DNA of 64,000 nucleotides from Monoplex corrugatus (Eukaryota; Mollusca; Gastropoda; Littorinimorpha; Ranellidae), in assembly GCA_030674185.1 (NCBI GenBank), contig CM060307.1, positions 69,746,905 through 69,810,904 of the forward strand. Direction: 5' to 3'. Positions 43,354-53,457 of the stretch are shown here, in pieces. The translations under genes and the position numbers were made by a program. Position 1 is the first letter of the stretch, and every line of letters starts with the position of its first letter. Below the pieces are notes generated by a model, which did not search any database, was not told where the DNA came from, and saw only the letters and a program-made list of their open reading frames with translations.

Positions 43354-44794
43354 ATCACTCACACACTAGCACACAATTAAGGTTTGAAATTGGTATTTTT
43401 TCAGAACACGGATGCTCTCCAGGCTCATTCTTCACGTTGATTCAGGCCTGCCCTTGGGTGAGTTCAGCGTCACCCTCCTCGATGCCGTCAGGAACCTGAA
43501 GCACGCATGGGACAATGTCAGACCATCCACAGTCCGAAACTGTTTCCGGAAAGCAGGATTTAATCGAAGTGACCTTGATGAAGGAGAAGCCTGCACTGAG
43601 ATGCCATGCGACGTGGGAGCTGACATTGAGGCTGCTGACATGGAGCCGCTCCTGTTACGACTCTACAAGGAGCTGGATGTGTCCCTGGAAGAGTTTTGTG
43701 ACGTTGACAATGATGTTGCTACATGCGCGGTTCCTTCAACAGAAGACATCTTGTCCTCACTTAGCTCTACCAGAGGTGACACCGATGAGACCATCAACGA
43801 CAAAAACGACTCTGATGGGGATGACTGTGGGGAGCAACCTCCGTCTATCTCAAAGCTGGAGGCTTTGTCTGCTCTTTCAACTATTGAGCTGTATCTGTTG
43901 CAAACGGGAGCAAATGAAGAGATCAGAAGAGGACTTCAAAAATTCAGCGGTCAATTCGAACATTTGCTTCTAACAACTTCCACAATACAAAGCAGAATCA
44001 CAGATTTCTTTTCGTCACCATCAAAGCCTGAACAGGCAAGTCATTCATTCACTTGGAGCCATTCCACTTCTCCCCCCTCAACCAGTAAGGACACGCCTCG
44101 TCCGTCAACCAGTAAGGACACGCCTCGTCCGTCAGCCAGTAAGGACACGCCTCGTCCATCAACCAGCAAGGACATGCCTCGTCCGTCAACCAGTAAGGAC
44201 ACGCCTCGTCCGTCAACCAGTAAGGACACGCCTCGTCCATCAACCAGTAAGGGTTCCACCAGGCATACAACAGATGACTCTTTCGTGTTTTTTGACAATC
44301 TTGCAACACTGATCAAAGATGCATCATCCTACGAGGAACTTGAGAACATTGTTGCTGCAGAAACGCTTTCCTTGTTCGCACAAACGCCCATCACATACAA
44401 ACCATACCTGCCAGAAAAACCAAACGTGGACTATGTGTCCCTCGAGCTGTATCCTGATGATGCTTCGCAGTGTCTTCCAGTGCAGGTGCGTGGTGACGGA
44501 AATTGTCTGCCGCGGTGCGGGTCTCTCCTAGCATATGGAGATGAAGATCATCACACTGAGATGCGGGTCCGTATCATTTTTGAGATGGTTCAAAATTCAG
44601 ACCTGTATCTTTCTGATGATTTCCTTGCATCGGGGACGGATCTTCAGAATTTGGTGAAGACTTACATCTCATACTCAGACCAGACATTTTCCATCAACGT
44701 GACGGAAGAAGACATGAAAAACCTTTTTCAGAATGACGTGATGAACTGCCGATGCCCAGGAGCCTACATGAGTATGTGGGGAATCCATGGTTGA
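42047..44794 (+). CDS. Tigger-type transposase fused to OTU-like protease domain (2 exons)
   Basis: Exon 1 is 42047-43008 and exon 2 is 43405-44794; the join AG|A restores Arg and gives FFYRTRMLSRLILHVDSGLP, the normal Tigger continuation. Residues ~5-55 form a CENP-B-type helix-turn-helix (LTIKRKIELIQKLETG), ~70-135 the second HTH, and ~165-320 a DDE domain: FNMDE with D174, LLVIDNCTAH with D278. At residue 309 SKLQPLYCGVI has Tyr where Tigger enzymes have Asp (a DD30D position). A PIP-box QSRITDFF lies at 516-523, nine-residue PSTSKDTPR repeats at ~546-605, and an OTU-like domain with GDGNC (D685, C688) follows. One lost T (~44793) truncates the protein at 783 residues; copy 2 shows the rest. 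It probably binds its TIRs in the nucleus, but cutting is doubtful. Confidence 0.88.
43009..43404 (+). other. intron in the transposase gene, made of microsatellites and a tandem duplication
   Basis: Donor CTACAG|GTGAGT and acceptor TTTTTTCAG|AACACG. The 396 bases are GT, CT and CA tracts. The exon end TTTGAAATTCTTCTACAG plus GTGAGTACGTGTG recurs at 43204-43236, so the unit (exon end + donor + GT + CT + CA) is tandemly duplicated. The second copy forms an AG|GT site that could act as a recursive splice point. Confidence 0.75.
44083..44251 (+). repeat. 27-bp coding minisatellite in the fusion linker
   Basis: About six to seven copies of a 27-base unit (CAGTAAGGACACGCCTCGTC core) encode PSTSKDTPR repeats. 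The same array with the same copy number is in copy 2 at 46517-46685. Confidence 0.9.
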
Positions 44795-45524
44795 GTAGTG
44801 TACTGGGTGTGCCTGTCCAGTCTGTGTACCCACAGTATGGAGGTTTCATGTTAGAAAGGACCTCCATATGAGTTGTGCAGCCTCGCATCTGTCGACAAAG
44901 TGAGATCAACACTTCCCAGGAAAGCTTGCCGACTATCATGTGGACGTCCTGTCTGGGGAAAGACAAACCTGCGTCAACCTGGGTTCAACCACTTTGTGGT
45001 TTGTGTACCAACTTTTGAACCGCGTGTCTTGTCAGTGCTGATCCGAAACTTTCGGAAAGGGTTATCAACATAGCGTAATGGCATGATGGCCTTCTTGTGT
45101 TGTGTGTGTGTGTGTGTAGGGGTGGGTGGGTGGGTATTTTTTTCGTATTCGACATTGAACTTTTGAACAGCAGTTATGTAATTTTTTCTTGAAATGTTTA
45201 ATGTGTCTCGTATTCAGAGAGATCAGTTCAGTTTTCGCTTTTCAAGGATGCTACATTGCCTATGGAACAACTCCGTCGACGCGATACCACAGGTACAAAG
45301 GTCCAGACGATGCTGTCTTTTTTTTTTGCTTTCAGATACACCGGACATATGTCTTCTTTTTCATTAAAGTTTTAATCAAATGTTAATTTGGCGTCGGTCT
45401 GATAGTTTTGAATGGCTCTGTGTGTTTGTGTGTGTAAGGGAGGGGGGGGGCGTGCGTGTGGTGCCGTGGGGTGTAGTGTGTTGTTGTGTTGTGAGTGTGT
45501 GTCCGTGTGTGTGTGTGTTTTTGG

Positions 45525-45560
<36 letters not shown>

Positions 45561-45723
45561 CAGAAAAAAAAGCAAGGAGGGGTCGAAGAACAACAGCCAA
45601 CAGGTGAAAGATTAATGGGAATATATTCACATCAAACGCAATGTGTGGACACGGAAATAAGAAACCTATAGTGAAAAAAAAAGTTCGGTTAAAATTGAAT
45701 TTTTTGAAGGGGAAAAAGGAGGG
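44795..45723 (+). other. decayed end of OTU frame and 3' UTR of Tigger copy 1
   Basis: 44795-45017 still matches the C-terminal OTU region of copy 2 (ending HFVVCVP) but with several one-base indels. After 45073 come GT tracts (45100-45118, 45480-45560) and a stretch without coding. The right subterminal repeats begin at 45724. Confidence 0.7.
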
Positions 45724-45819
45724 GAATTCAATATAACCGAGAATTGGCTATATTGAAGTTCCGGCTATATTGAAGGTCTTCCCGGTCCCGTGCCACTTCA
45801 ATATAGCCGGGTTTCACTG

Positions 45820-46350
45820 TAGGAGTAGGAGCCTCAATAAAAATACAGGAAAATATGGAGATCCGAGATGACTGGTTGCTTTTGTAAAAGTTAGATCAAG
45901 TTATGCTTGAGGAAGCATCATCAAAAACAACATAATTGTGATCAAGTTGGTAATTGTAAGAATGGGTGTCTAGTTACTCATAGGTATTTTAATATGCAGT
46001 AAAACAGAAATATGCACCACAGAAGTTACAGACAAGCATCATTGAAGCCTTCATCTTGATGGACAATAGACACTTTAGTGTAGTAAAGAGCCTCGAGCTC
46101 ATCTTTGTACCGGAACATGTATTAAAAAGGTCTGCATTTGAAAATAGAAAGATATGGGCAGAGCATCTGTTAAAAAGAATAATAGAGAGCATGGCTGGCA
46201 CCAGTGTAATTCCCATGTCACCTAAAACTGGGGCCTGACATGAAGCAGAGGTGTACACATGACAACGAAAAGTGAAACATCTGACCTTTCAAAAGCACTT
46301 TTCACAATATCAAATTTATTTGAAATCCACACAGCATGGATGAGAAAATG
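45820..46350 (+). repeat. duplicated flanking block S' (copy of 49253-49738)
   Basis: Starts at the TA right after Tigger copy 1 with GGAGTAGGAGCCTCAATAAA and matches 49253-49738 throughout, with small indels mostly in short homopolymers. The right junction to Tigger copy 2 has 5-bp microhomology AAATG; the left junction shares TAG. Confidence 0.88.
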
Positions 46351-47952
46351 AAGAGATCAGAAGAGGACTTCAAAAATTCAGCGGTCAATTCGAACATTTG
46401 CTTCTAACAACTTCCACAATACAAAGCAGAATCACAGATTTCTTTTCGTCACCATCAAAGCCTGAACAGGCAAGTCATTCATTCACTTGGAGCCATTCCA
46501 CTTCTCCCCCCTCAACCAGTAAGGACACGCCTCGTCCGTCAACCAGTAAGGACACGCCTCGTCCGTCAGCCAGTAAGGACACGCCTCGTCCATCAACCAG
46601 CAAGGACATGCCTCGTCCGTCAACCAGTAAGGACACGCCTCGTCCGTCAACCAGTAAGGACACGCCTCGTCCATCAACCAGTAAGGGTTCCACCAGGCAT
46701 ACAACAGATGACTCTTTCGTGTTTTTTGACAATCTTGCAACACTGATCAAAGATGCATCATCCTACGAGGAACTTGAGAACATTGTTGCTGCAGAAACGC
46801 TTTCCTTGTTCGCACAAACGCCCATCACATACAAACCATACCTGCCAGAAAAACCAAACGTGGACTATGTGTCCCTCGAGCTGTATCCTGATGATGCTTC
46901 GCAGTGTCTTCCAGTGCAGGTGCGTGGTGACGGAAATTGTCTGCCGCGGTGCGGGTCTCTCCTAGCATATGGAGATGAAGATCATCACACTGAGATGCGG
47001 GTCCGTATCATTTTTGAGATGGTTCAAAATTCAGACCTGTATCTTTCTGATGATTTCCTTGCATCGGGGACGGATCTTCAGAATTTGGTGAAGACTTACA
47101 TCTCATACTCAGACCAGACATTTTCCATCAACGTGACGGAAGAAGACATGAAAAACCTTTTTCAGAATGACGTGATGAACTGCCGATGCCCAGGAGCCTA
47201 CATGAGTATGTGGGGAATCCATGGTTTGAGTAGTGTACTGGGTGTGCCTGTCCAGTCTGTGTACCCACAGTATGGAGGTTTCAATGTTAGAAAGGACCTC
47301 CATAGAGTTGTGCAGCCTCGCATCTGTCGACAAAGTGAGATCAACACTTCCCAGGAAAGCTTGCCGACTATCATGTGGACGTCCTGTCTGGGGAAAGACA
47401 AACCTGCGTCAACCTGGGTTCCCAACCACTTTGTGGTTTGTGTACCATACTTTTGAACCGCGTGTCTGTCAGTGCTGATCCGAAACTTTCGGAAAGGGTT
47501 ATCAACATAGCTTAATGGCATGATGGCCTTCTTGTGTGTGTGTGTGTGTGTGTAGGGGTGGGTGGGTGGGGTATTTTTTCCGTATTCGACATTGAACTTT
47601 TGAACAGCAGTTATGTAATTTTTTCTTGAAATGTTTAATGTGTCTCGTATTCAGAGAGATTCAGTTCAGTTTTCGCTTTTCAAGGATGCTACATTGCCTA
47701 TGGAACACTCCGTCGACGCAATACCACAGGTACAAAGGTCCAGACGATGCTGTCTTTTTTTGCTTTCAGATACACCGGACATATGTCTTCTTTTTCATTA
47801 AAGTTTTAATCAAATGCTTAATTTGGCGTCGGTCTGATAGTGTGAATGGCTCTGTGTGTTTGTGTGTGTAAGGGAGGGGGGGGGGGGCGTGCGTGTGTGT
47901 CCGTGTGTGTCCGTGTGTGTGTGTGTGTGTGTGAGTGTGTGTCCGTGTGTGT

Positions 47953-48001
<49 letters not shown>

Positions 48002-48251
48002 AAAAAAAGCAAGGAGGCTCGAAGAACAACAGCCAACAGGTGAAAGATTAATGGGAATATATCTCACATCAAACGCAATGTGTGGACACGGAAATAAGAA
48101 CCTATAGTGAAAAAAAAGTTCGGTTATATTGAATTTCTGAAGGAACAAGGAGGGAAATTCAATATAACCGAGAATTGGCTATATTGAAGTTCCGGCTATA
48201 TTGAAGGTCTTCCCGGGTCCCGTGCCACTTCAATATAGCCGGGTTTCACTG
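46346..48251 (+). mobile_element. Tigger-OTU element, 5'-truncated second copy
   Basis: Nearly identical to 43912-45819 of copy 1 (about 1.9 kb), including the PIP box, linker repeats, OTU domain, 3' UTR and right terminus ending GGGTTTCACTG at 48251. It lacks the left end and the transposase core. After TA at 48252 the interrupted RTE-like LINE resumes (GTTCTTATGATGTATATGG). Confidence 0.92.
46352..47456 (+). pseudogene. C-terminal fusion fragment: PIP box, linker and complete OTU-like domain
   Basis: The open frame enters from the truncated side and runs to a stop at 47454-47456. It gives the intact C-terminus missing from copy 1: VSLELYPDDASQCLPVQV, then RGDGNCLPRCGSLLAYGDED (catalytic Asp and Cys region), HTEMRVRIIFEM, SVLGVPVQSVYPQYGG, and the likely catalytic His in WVPNHFVVCVPYF. 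There is no start codon or promoter of its own, so it would be silent unless spliced to another exon. Confidence 0.82.
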
Positions 48252-48253
48252 TA

Positions 48254-48546
48254 GTTCTTATGATGTATATGGCATTGATAGTTCTTTTCCCTTCCACAAA
48301 TCCACACTGTTGATCTGGCTCTGCTATTTCTCTTTTGATTCTATTCCTTGTCCTCATCATGAATATTCTTAATATGATCTTGGTTACATGACTCATCAAA
48401 CTGATTATGTGATGGAGTTCGCATTCTATAGCCCCTGTCTTCTTTGGAAGTGCAATGAAAATTATATTTGATTTTGACATATCTTTGGGGATTTTTCCAG
48501 TGTCGTAAATTTTATTTAGGAGGACTGTTATTTTATGGCGAAGCAA
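48254..48546 (-). mobile_element. RTE-like LINE, upstream part after the Tigger insertion
   Basis: Continues the minus-strand LINE of 40443-41569. It reads KITVLLNKIYDTGKIPKDMS, then ALPKKTGAIECELHHIISLM and CGFVEGKRTINAIYIIRT, the fingers/palm start of an RTE-like reverse transcriptase. It is 5'-truncated at about 48546. Confidence 0.88.
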
Positions 48547-48557
48547 AAAAGTAATCT

Positions 48558-48657
48558 TACTTCCTCACCCTAACCACCAGTGAGGTAGTCAAAGGATGAG
48601 GGAGTCAAAGGGTTAAGTTTTGGCAGTTGGCGGATAGGGTGCGGAAGTCAAAGGGTT
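48558..48657. repeat. orphan TTAA-family termini, clustered
   Basis: GAGGGAGTCAAAGGGTTAAG at 48597-48616 and GGCGGATAGGGTGCGGAAGTCAAAGGGTTAAG at 48628-48659 (two parts), plus an inverted TTCCTCACCCTAACCACCAG at 48560-48579. Same terminus as at 40393 and 63778. Confidence 0.55.
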
Positions 48658-49252
48658 AAGCATCATATGTGTGTGTGACAAGCATGTGATGAAAAGAGAA
48701 AAGGAGCAGGTGAATTCCCTTTTCTTGTTTTCCGTGATGAATATGAAAGTGTATATGTATGTACGAGCTATATATATGCATATGTGTGTGTGTGTGTGTG
48801 ACAACTGGAGAATCGGACACATGTGACTGTTTCTGTGTATGTTAGAGGGACAAAGTTGACTGCAAACATGCATGCATATGTGTGTGTGTGTGTGTGAAAC
48901 ACATTCATGCACCACTGTATGTGTATGAGAAAGAGAGATGCGCTAAATGTGTTTTCTGAGTGCCAAAAAAGCATACATGCATGCATGTTGGTGTGTGTAT
49001 GCATATATATGAGTGTGTGACATATGCATCAGAACGTATGTGTGTATGAAAGAGAGCGGTACACTCGGCGTGTTTTCTGAGTGTCATAAAAATGTGGAAC
49101 AAACTGAAATCTCATCGTTATTCCCAGTTAGCTCAAAGTATGACACTTATGATACTTTTCCATCCAGAGACCGATTATTTGCTGTCAATAACTACCAGTA
49201 AACTATGAAGGTGCACAACGTACCCAGGGTTGTATACTGAGGAAAAAAAAGC
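48658..49252. other. intergenic, no gene seen
   Basis: Short GT tracts and CATGCATGCATG words. Two diverged repeats carry GTATGAAAGAGAGNGNTNCACT-like and GTTTTCTGAGTG blocks (48915-48960, 49040-49085). Confidence 0.45.
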
Positions 49253-49738
49253 TAGGAGTAGGAGCCTCAATAAAAATACAGGAAATATGGATCGAGATGA
49301 CTGGGTTGTTTTGTAAAGTTTGAGCAAGTTTATGCTTGAGGAAGCATCATCAAAAACAACAGAATTGTGATCAAGTTGGTAATTGTAAGAATGGGTGGCT
49401 TAGTTACTCAGAGGTATTTAATATGCAGTAAAACAGAATAGGCACCACAGAAGTTATCAGACAAGCATCAGTGAAGCCTTCTCTGATGGACAATAGACAC
49501 TTTAGTGGAAAGAGCCTCGATCATTTGTACCGGTACTGCATTTGAAAATAGAAATGATAGGGCAGAGCACTGTTATAAGAATAATAGAGAGCATGGCTGC
49601 ACCAGTGTAATGCACAGCACCTAAAACTGGGCCTGACATGAACAGAGGTGTACACATGACAAAGAAAATGAACATCTGACCTTTCAAGCACATGCACATA
49701 TCATGTGTATTGAATCACTCAGCATGGATGAGAAAATG
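49253..49738 (+). repeat. flanking block S (source or sister of 45820-46350)
   Basis: Begins TAGGAGTAGGAGCCTCAATA and ends AGCATGGATGAGAAAATG. No gene is recognised in it. Its copy at 45820 is ~45 bases longer owing to scattered small indels. Confidence 0.85.
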
Positions 49739-49884
49739 GACGGAAAAGAATTGCATGAAGAAAGAATATAGACACTGAAGTAACTGATTCACAGTGCAAC
49801 AGCCATTTGATGTTTCACCTTCAAATCTTCTCTGAAGATTCTTTTTATTTTCAACTGTAGTCTGTGTGTATGCGAGAGAGGATG

Positions 49885-49980
49885 GGAAATGTGCCTGCAG
49901 TGACAAGGGATAGATTCGTATGGAGGGCCATGATCGCCAACGCCATGCGACAGGGCTTATGATGATAACGATGATGTGAG
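49885..49980 (+). mobile_element. RTE-like LINE 3' end, plus strand
   Basis: Reads RDRFVWRAMIANAMRQGL then stop, followed by a TGATGATAACGATGATG tail, the same C-terminus and tail as the LINEs ending at 40443 and 59201. The rest of the element is absent. Confidence 0.75.
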
Positions 49981-50137
49981 TGAAAGTGTGTGTGTATGTG
50001 TATGTTAGTGTGTATGTATATGTTGTGTGTATATCTGTATGTGTGGGTGTACATGGGCGTGCATGTGTATGTGTCTGTGTTGTATATGCTTTAAGTAAAT
50101 GTGTTTGTCTATGTTGTAGACCTATTGTTTATATGCA

Positions 50138-50184
50138 ATGTACCATACCATACCATACCATACCATACCATACCATACCATACC
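50138..50184. repeat. ATACC pentanucleotide microsatellite
   Basis: About nine copies of CCATA/ATACC. Confidence 0.95.
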
Positions 50185-50301
50185 GCTGCAGACTGGTTTA
50201 GGCTATTCAGCCTTTAGTCTGGTCTTTTTCACGAAAAACTTAGTCAATCTTACAATTTAAAACTTCTTGTGTAGGTATTGATGGTGCAACAGTCTGGAAG
50301 T

Positions 50302-51185
50302 CTACCTAATCGAATATATGCAGTCTGCCCAGTGGCGATCCAGACTGGCCTTGAAGCTGTCGAGAGATGGTGCGGTGACCACTTTTTCTGGGAGCGCGTT
50401 CCAGGGATTCACCACTCGATAGGAGAAAAAGTGCTGGCGCAGTGAACTATCGCAACTCCTTTTCTTGAGCTTTAGATTGTGCCCACGGATCTGCTTAGCA
50501 CTGTTTTCCAGTACAAGAGGACTCTTCGTGTTGCACAACCCGTGTGTGAACTTGTAGGTTTCAATCATGTCACCCCTGTCCCTTCGGTACTCCATGCTGG
50601 GGATCTTCATTCTGATAAGTCGCTCTTCATAGGGACAGTCAACCAGACCAGGAACCAACTTTGTTGCTCGCCTGAGAACGCCCTCGATGATGTCCTTATC
50701 TTTCTGATATCTTGGTGACCACACATTGTTGGCAAACTCCAGGTGAGGGCATATCAATGCAATGAACAGCTGTCGCATGGTCTCGGTGTCAAGGTACTGG
50801 TAAGAGCGCCTGATCAGCCCTAGAATTCTGTGTCTCAACATGGTGGCTGAATTAGAGTTCCTGATCTACCAATACTCCCAGATCTTTCTCTCCCTTTGAT
50901 GACTCCAGCATCACTCTCTCTTCGCTGTTGTGTAGTCTCATGCTATATTCTGCCTTGGGGTTACTGTGTCCGAGGTGTAGAACCTGACATTTTGTCGCAT
51001 TGAACCGCAGCTGCCAACAATCTGCCCAGTCAACAAGGTTATCTAACTCCTATCCCTCTTGTTTTGCTCCTCTACTATGTCAAACACTTTTGTATTGTCT
51101 GCATACATCTGACAGATGCAGTTCACCACCTCTGGCATATCATTGATGAACACAATAAACAGCATTAGCCCCAAGACGTTTATAC
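50302..51185 (-). pseudogene. CR1-like LINE reverse transcriptase remnant
   Basis: Minus strand. 51185-51040 reads MLFIVFINDMPEVV and MYADNTKVF, where the catalytic YADD is changed to YADN. After a frameshift come DWADCWQLRFNATKCQVLHLG and EKDLGVLVDQEL. From 50841 a 179-codon frame (MLRHRILGLIRRSYQYLDTE, LICPHLEFANNVWSPRY, RRATKLVPGL, VVNPWNALPEKVV) ends at 50302. This is palm-thumb order for a CR1-type ORF2. It is dead: frameshift, altered catalytic Asp and no 5' half. Confidence 0.88.
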
Positions 51186-52171
51186 GTGATGTGCAAGAGA
51201 TTTTTTTTCAATGATTGACATATGAAATGGGTATGTTACAAATCTTTTATTGCTTCCTTAACATTGTCTTACCATGGTTCATCTGTTTTCATTGGAGGCA
51301 GGGGCTGACATTTATTTGCTTCACGTGTATCTGCCTCTGTCTCTCATGCTTTGTAACGCACTTAGGGCTGTTGCATGATGAGGTGCTGCGCAAGTAGTTT
51401 TTTTTTTTTTCTATTCTTCTTCTTGTAACTAATATTGTTATCATTACTATTAATTATCATCATTATTATTGCTGTTCTTGTTGTTGTTTATTACTATTAT
51501 GAGTAGTATTATTTCTATGATTAATGTATGCTAGACTGGTTTGTGTGATCATCTGCAAAACTGGGATGACCGCCTCTACATCATACGTATTGCACGGGGT
51601 TAACTGGACTGGGGTTTCAGTTTGGGCCCGCGAAAAGGAGATACGACGAATTTATCAATTGAATTCTTCCTCCATTTCTTTTCGGATCTTGTCCCTTGCT
51701 GACTCTGACGATAAAACAGTGCCATTGCTGAAATGCGATCTTGCGGTTTTGGATTCCCGCCAGACAATGCTCATTAAATTATCATGTGATATGGCGTCGC
51801 CGTTGCTAAGCGATATCTTCCAAAAGAAAACAGAGTAGCGTCCCATGATCAATGGCATCTTGAATAAAGCAGTGGACGGGCCACAGAAGCTACATTCTCT
51901 GTGTACTGGCCTTCGGTGATCATTCTGTGGATCAGTTCCCGCATCCATCATGACCAGCGGCCAGTCAAAGGCCAATAGTAAGTTGACATTAATATAATGT
52001 TGTGTGGTTAGACCAATTGAAAGCGGCCGGCATTTATTAGTTTCGAGATACCAACATTCACTGTACTGTGATTGTGATTGTTGCATTCAGAGTCTTTCAT
52101 TCAACATTGAATCCTCATGACCACGTAACATTATGATTGTCGTGAATCAAGATGATGATGATCGATATTAA

Positions 52172-52176
<5 letters not shown>
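51186..52176. other. intergenic, GC-richer patch, no supported gene
   Basis: 51540-52090 is richer in CpG and open in several frames (104 codons plus, 143 codons minus), but neither product is recognised. It could be a promoter region or an old element upstream of the THEG-like gene. The flanks are AT-rich with ATT/TAT tracts. Confidence 0.35.
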
Positions 52177-52251
<75 letters not shown>

Positions 52252-52268
52252 TGTGCGCGCGCGCGCGT
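52177..52268. repeat. GT microsatellite ending in GC
   Basis: About (GT)39, then GCGCGCGCGCG, a potential Z-DNA tract. Confidence 0.95.
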
Positions 52269-52516
52269 GTGTAAAGTGAATGCACGTTTGCTGATTTATG
52301 ATTGTGTTGTGTTGTTGTTGATACTTGAATTGATACATTATTAGATATGTGTGTATGTCACAATGTGTGCATATATAAGTATTATGTGTAAACCGTCACT
52401 CAAAGTCACTGTTTACCAACACATCCCTTGTCATGGACCCAATCCTTCCAACATCACAAGGCAATGCAACTAAAAAAATAGTATCTGTATCTGTCTTTAT
52501 ACATTGCTACATCCAA

Positions 52517-52579
52517 AGATCTGGCATTAACACAATGGATCTGGCATTAACGCAACGAATCTGGCATTAACGCAACGAG
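52517..52579. repeat. 20-bp tandem repeat, 3 copies
   Basis: ATCTGGCATTAACGCAACGA units at about 52518, 52538 and 52558 with two base differences in the first. Confidence 0.85.
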
Positions 52580-52617
52580 TATCCAAAAACGAAAAAAAAA
52601 TTTCACTCTGATTTAGC

Positions 52618-52908
52618 TTGCCTGTGGCATTAATTCATTTACTTGACAGTAAACATCAGAAGGTGTTGGTCTGTGAGAGTCACAGGGTAGGAATGAGGAG
52701 TGCTTATAGTTTTAAGTGCATTCTTTGTAAACTGGGGGCTCATGAGACACATGACATAGAATTGAAGAGTGCCTATGTTTTCACTTTTTGCAAAGTATGG
52801 GGTGAAAATCCAGACCATAAGTTAAGGACTGCCAAAACTAAGCAGCTATTTTTTGATTTACTCAGTTATAAACAAAAAGAAAGAAATATGAGTGTAATGT
52901 TAGAATGA
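52618..52908 (+). other. open frame of unknown nature, possibly a transposon remnant
   Basis: A 96-codon frame (SAYSFKCILCKLGAHETHDI, FTFCKVWGENPDHK) with two CxxC-like spacings. The preceding 40 bases read like a degraded upstream part in another register. Composition is protein-like and unaffected by microsatellites, but I recognise no family and see no splice context. Probably decayed transposon coding sequence. Confidence 0.3.
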
Positions 52909-53220
52909 TTACAATCGGGATTTGAGACATTTCAAAAGTTTTTAAAAATTCTTAAAGTTTTTCTTTTTCTTTATTTTTCATAACATGGGGTAGTGGTGGG
53001 TGGGTTGCTTTCCAAATGACCAAACAGAAAATTAAGTTTGCCAGACCTATGAGTTGTATGTTGGTGAAAAATGACTGGTGGTAGTGGTTGTAGCGTTAGC
53101 TTGTGTGTTTGAATCATAGGTGTGCTGTTCCTATTGCATGTGTCAATTATTTACAATATGTCCTGCAGTGAAGGTGTCTCTGTGTGAATTATGGATGGAC
53201 CTGTAGATGGTGGTGATAGT

Positions 53221-53448
<228 letters not shown>

Positions 53449-53457
53449 AAGAGAGAG

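Larger units (their letters stand above)
41570..45819 (+). mobile_element. Tigger/pogo DNA transposon with transposase-OTU fusion, full length
   Basis: Tc1/mariner-superfamily element inserted at TA (41568-41569) in a minus-strand RTE-like LINE. Both ends read CAGTGAAACCCGGCTATATT inward, with 27 identical bases, followed by several CGGCTATATTGAA repeats that are likely transposase-binding sites. The right end is at 45819. The coding region is 42047-44794 with one intron. A diverged partial copy follows at 46346. The paralogous LINE at 61330-61350 shows the empty site (TTTGATAGTTCTTATG), proving both the boundary and the TA duplication. Confidence 0.93.

Noticed and set aside
44083..44251. 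27-bp repeat array with regular units, superficially CRISPR-like
   Set aside because: Units are contiguous without unique spacers and lie inside an open frame; this is a coding minisatellite in a eukaryotic transposon.
44041..44316. Minus-strand 91- and 86-codon frames (VDGRGVSLL and WLTDEACPY repeats), also at 46475-46750
   Set aside because: They are antisense shadows of the PSTSKDTPR repeat linker.
51524..52086. Overlapping plus (104) and minus (143) codon frames as genes
   Set aside because: No recognised domain or splice context on either strand; simultaneous openness on both strands suggests chance in a GC-richer patch.
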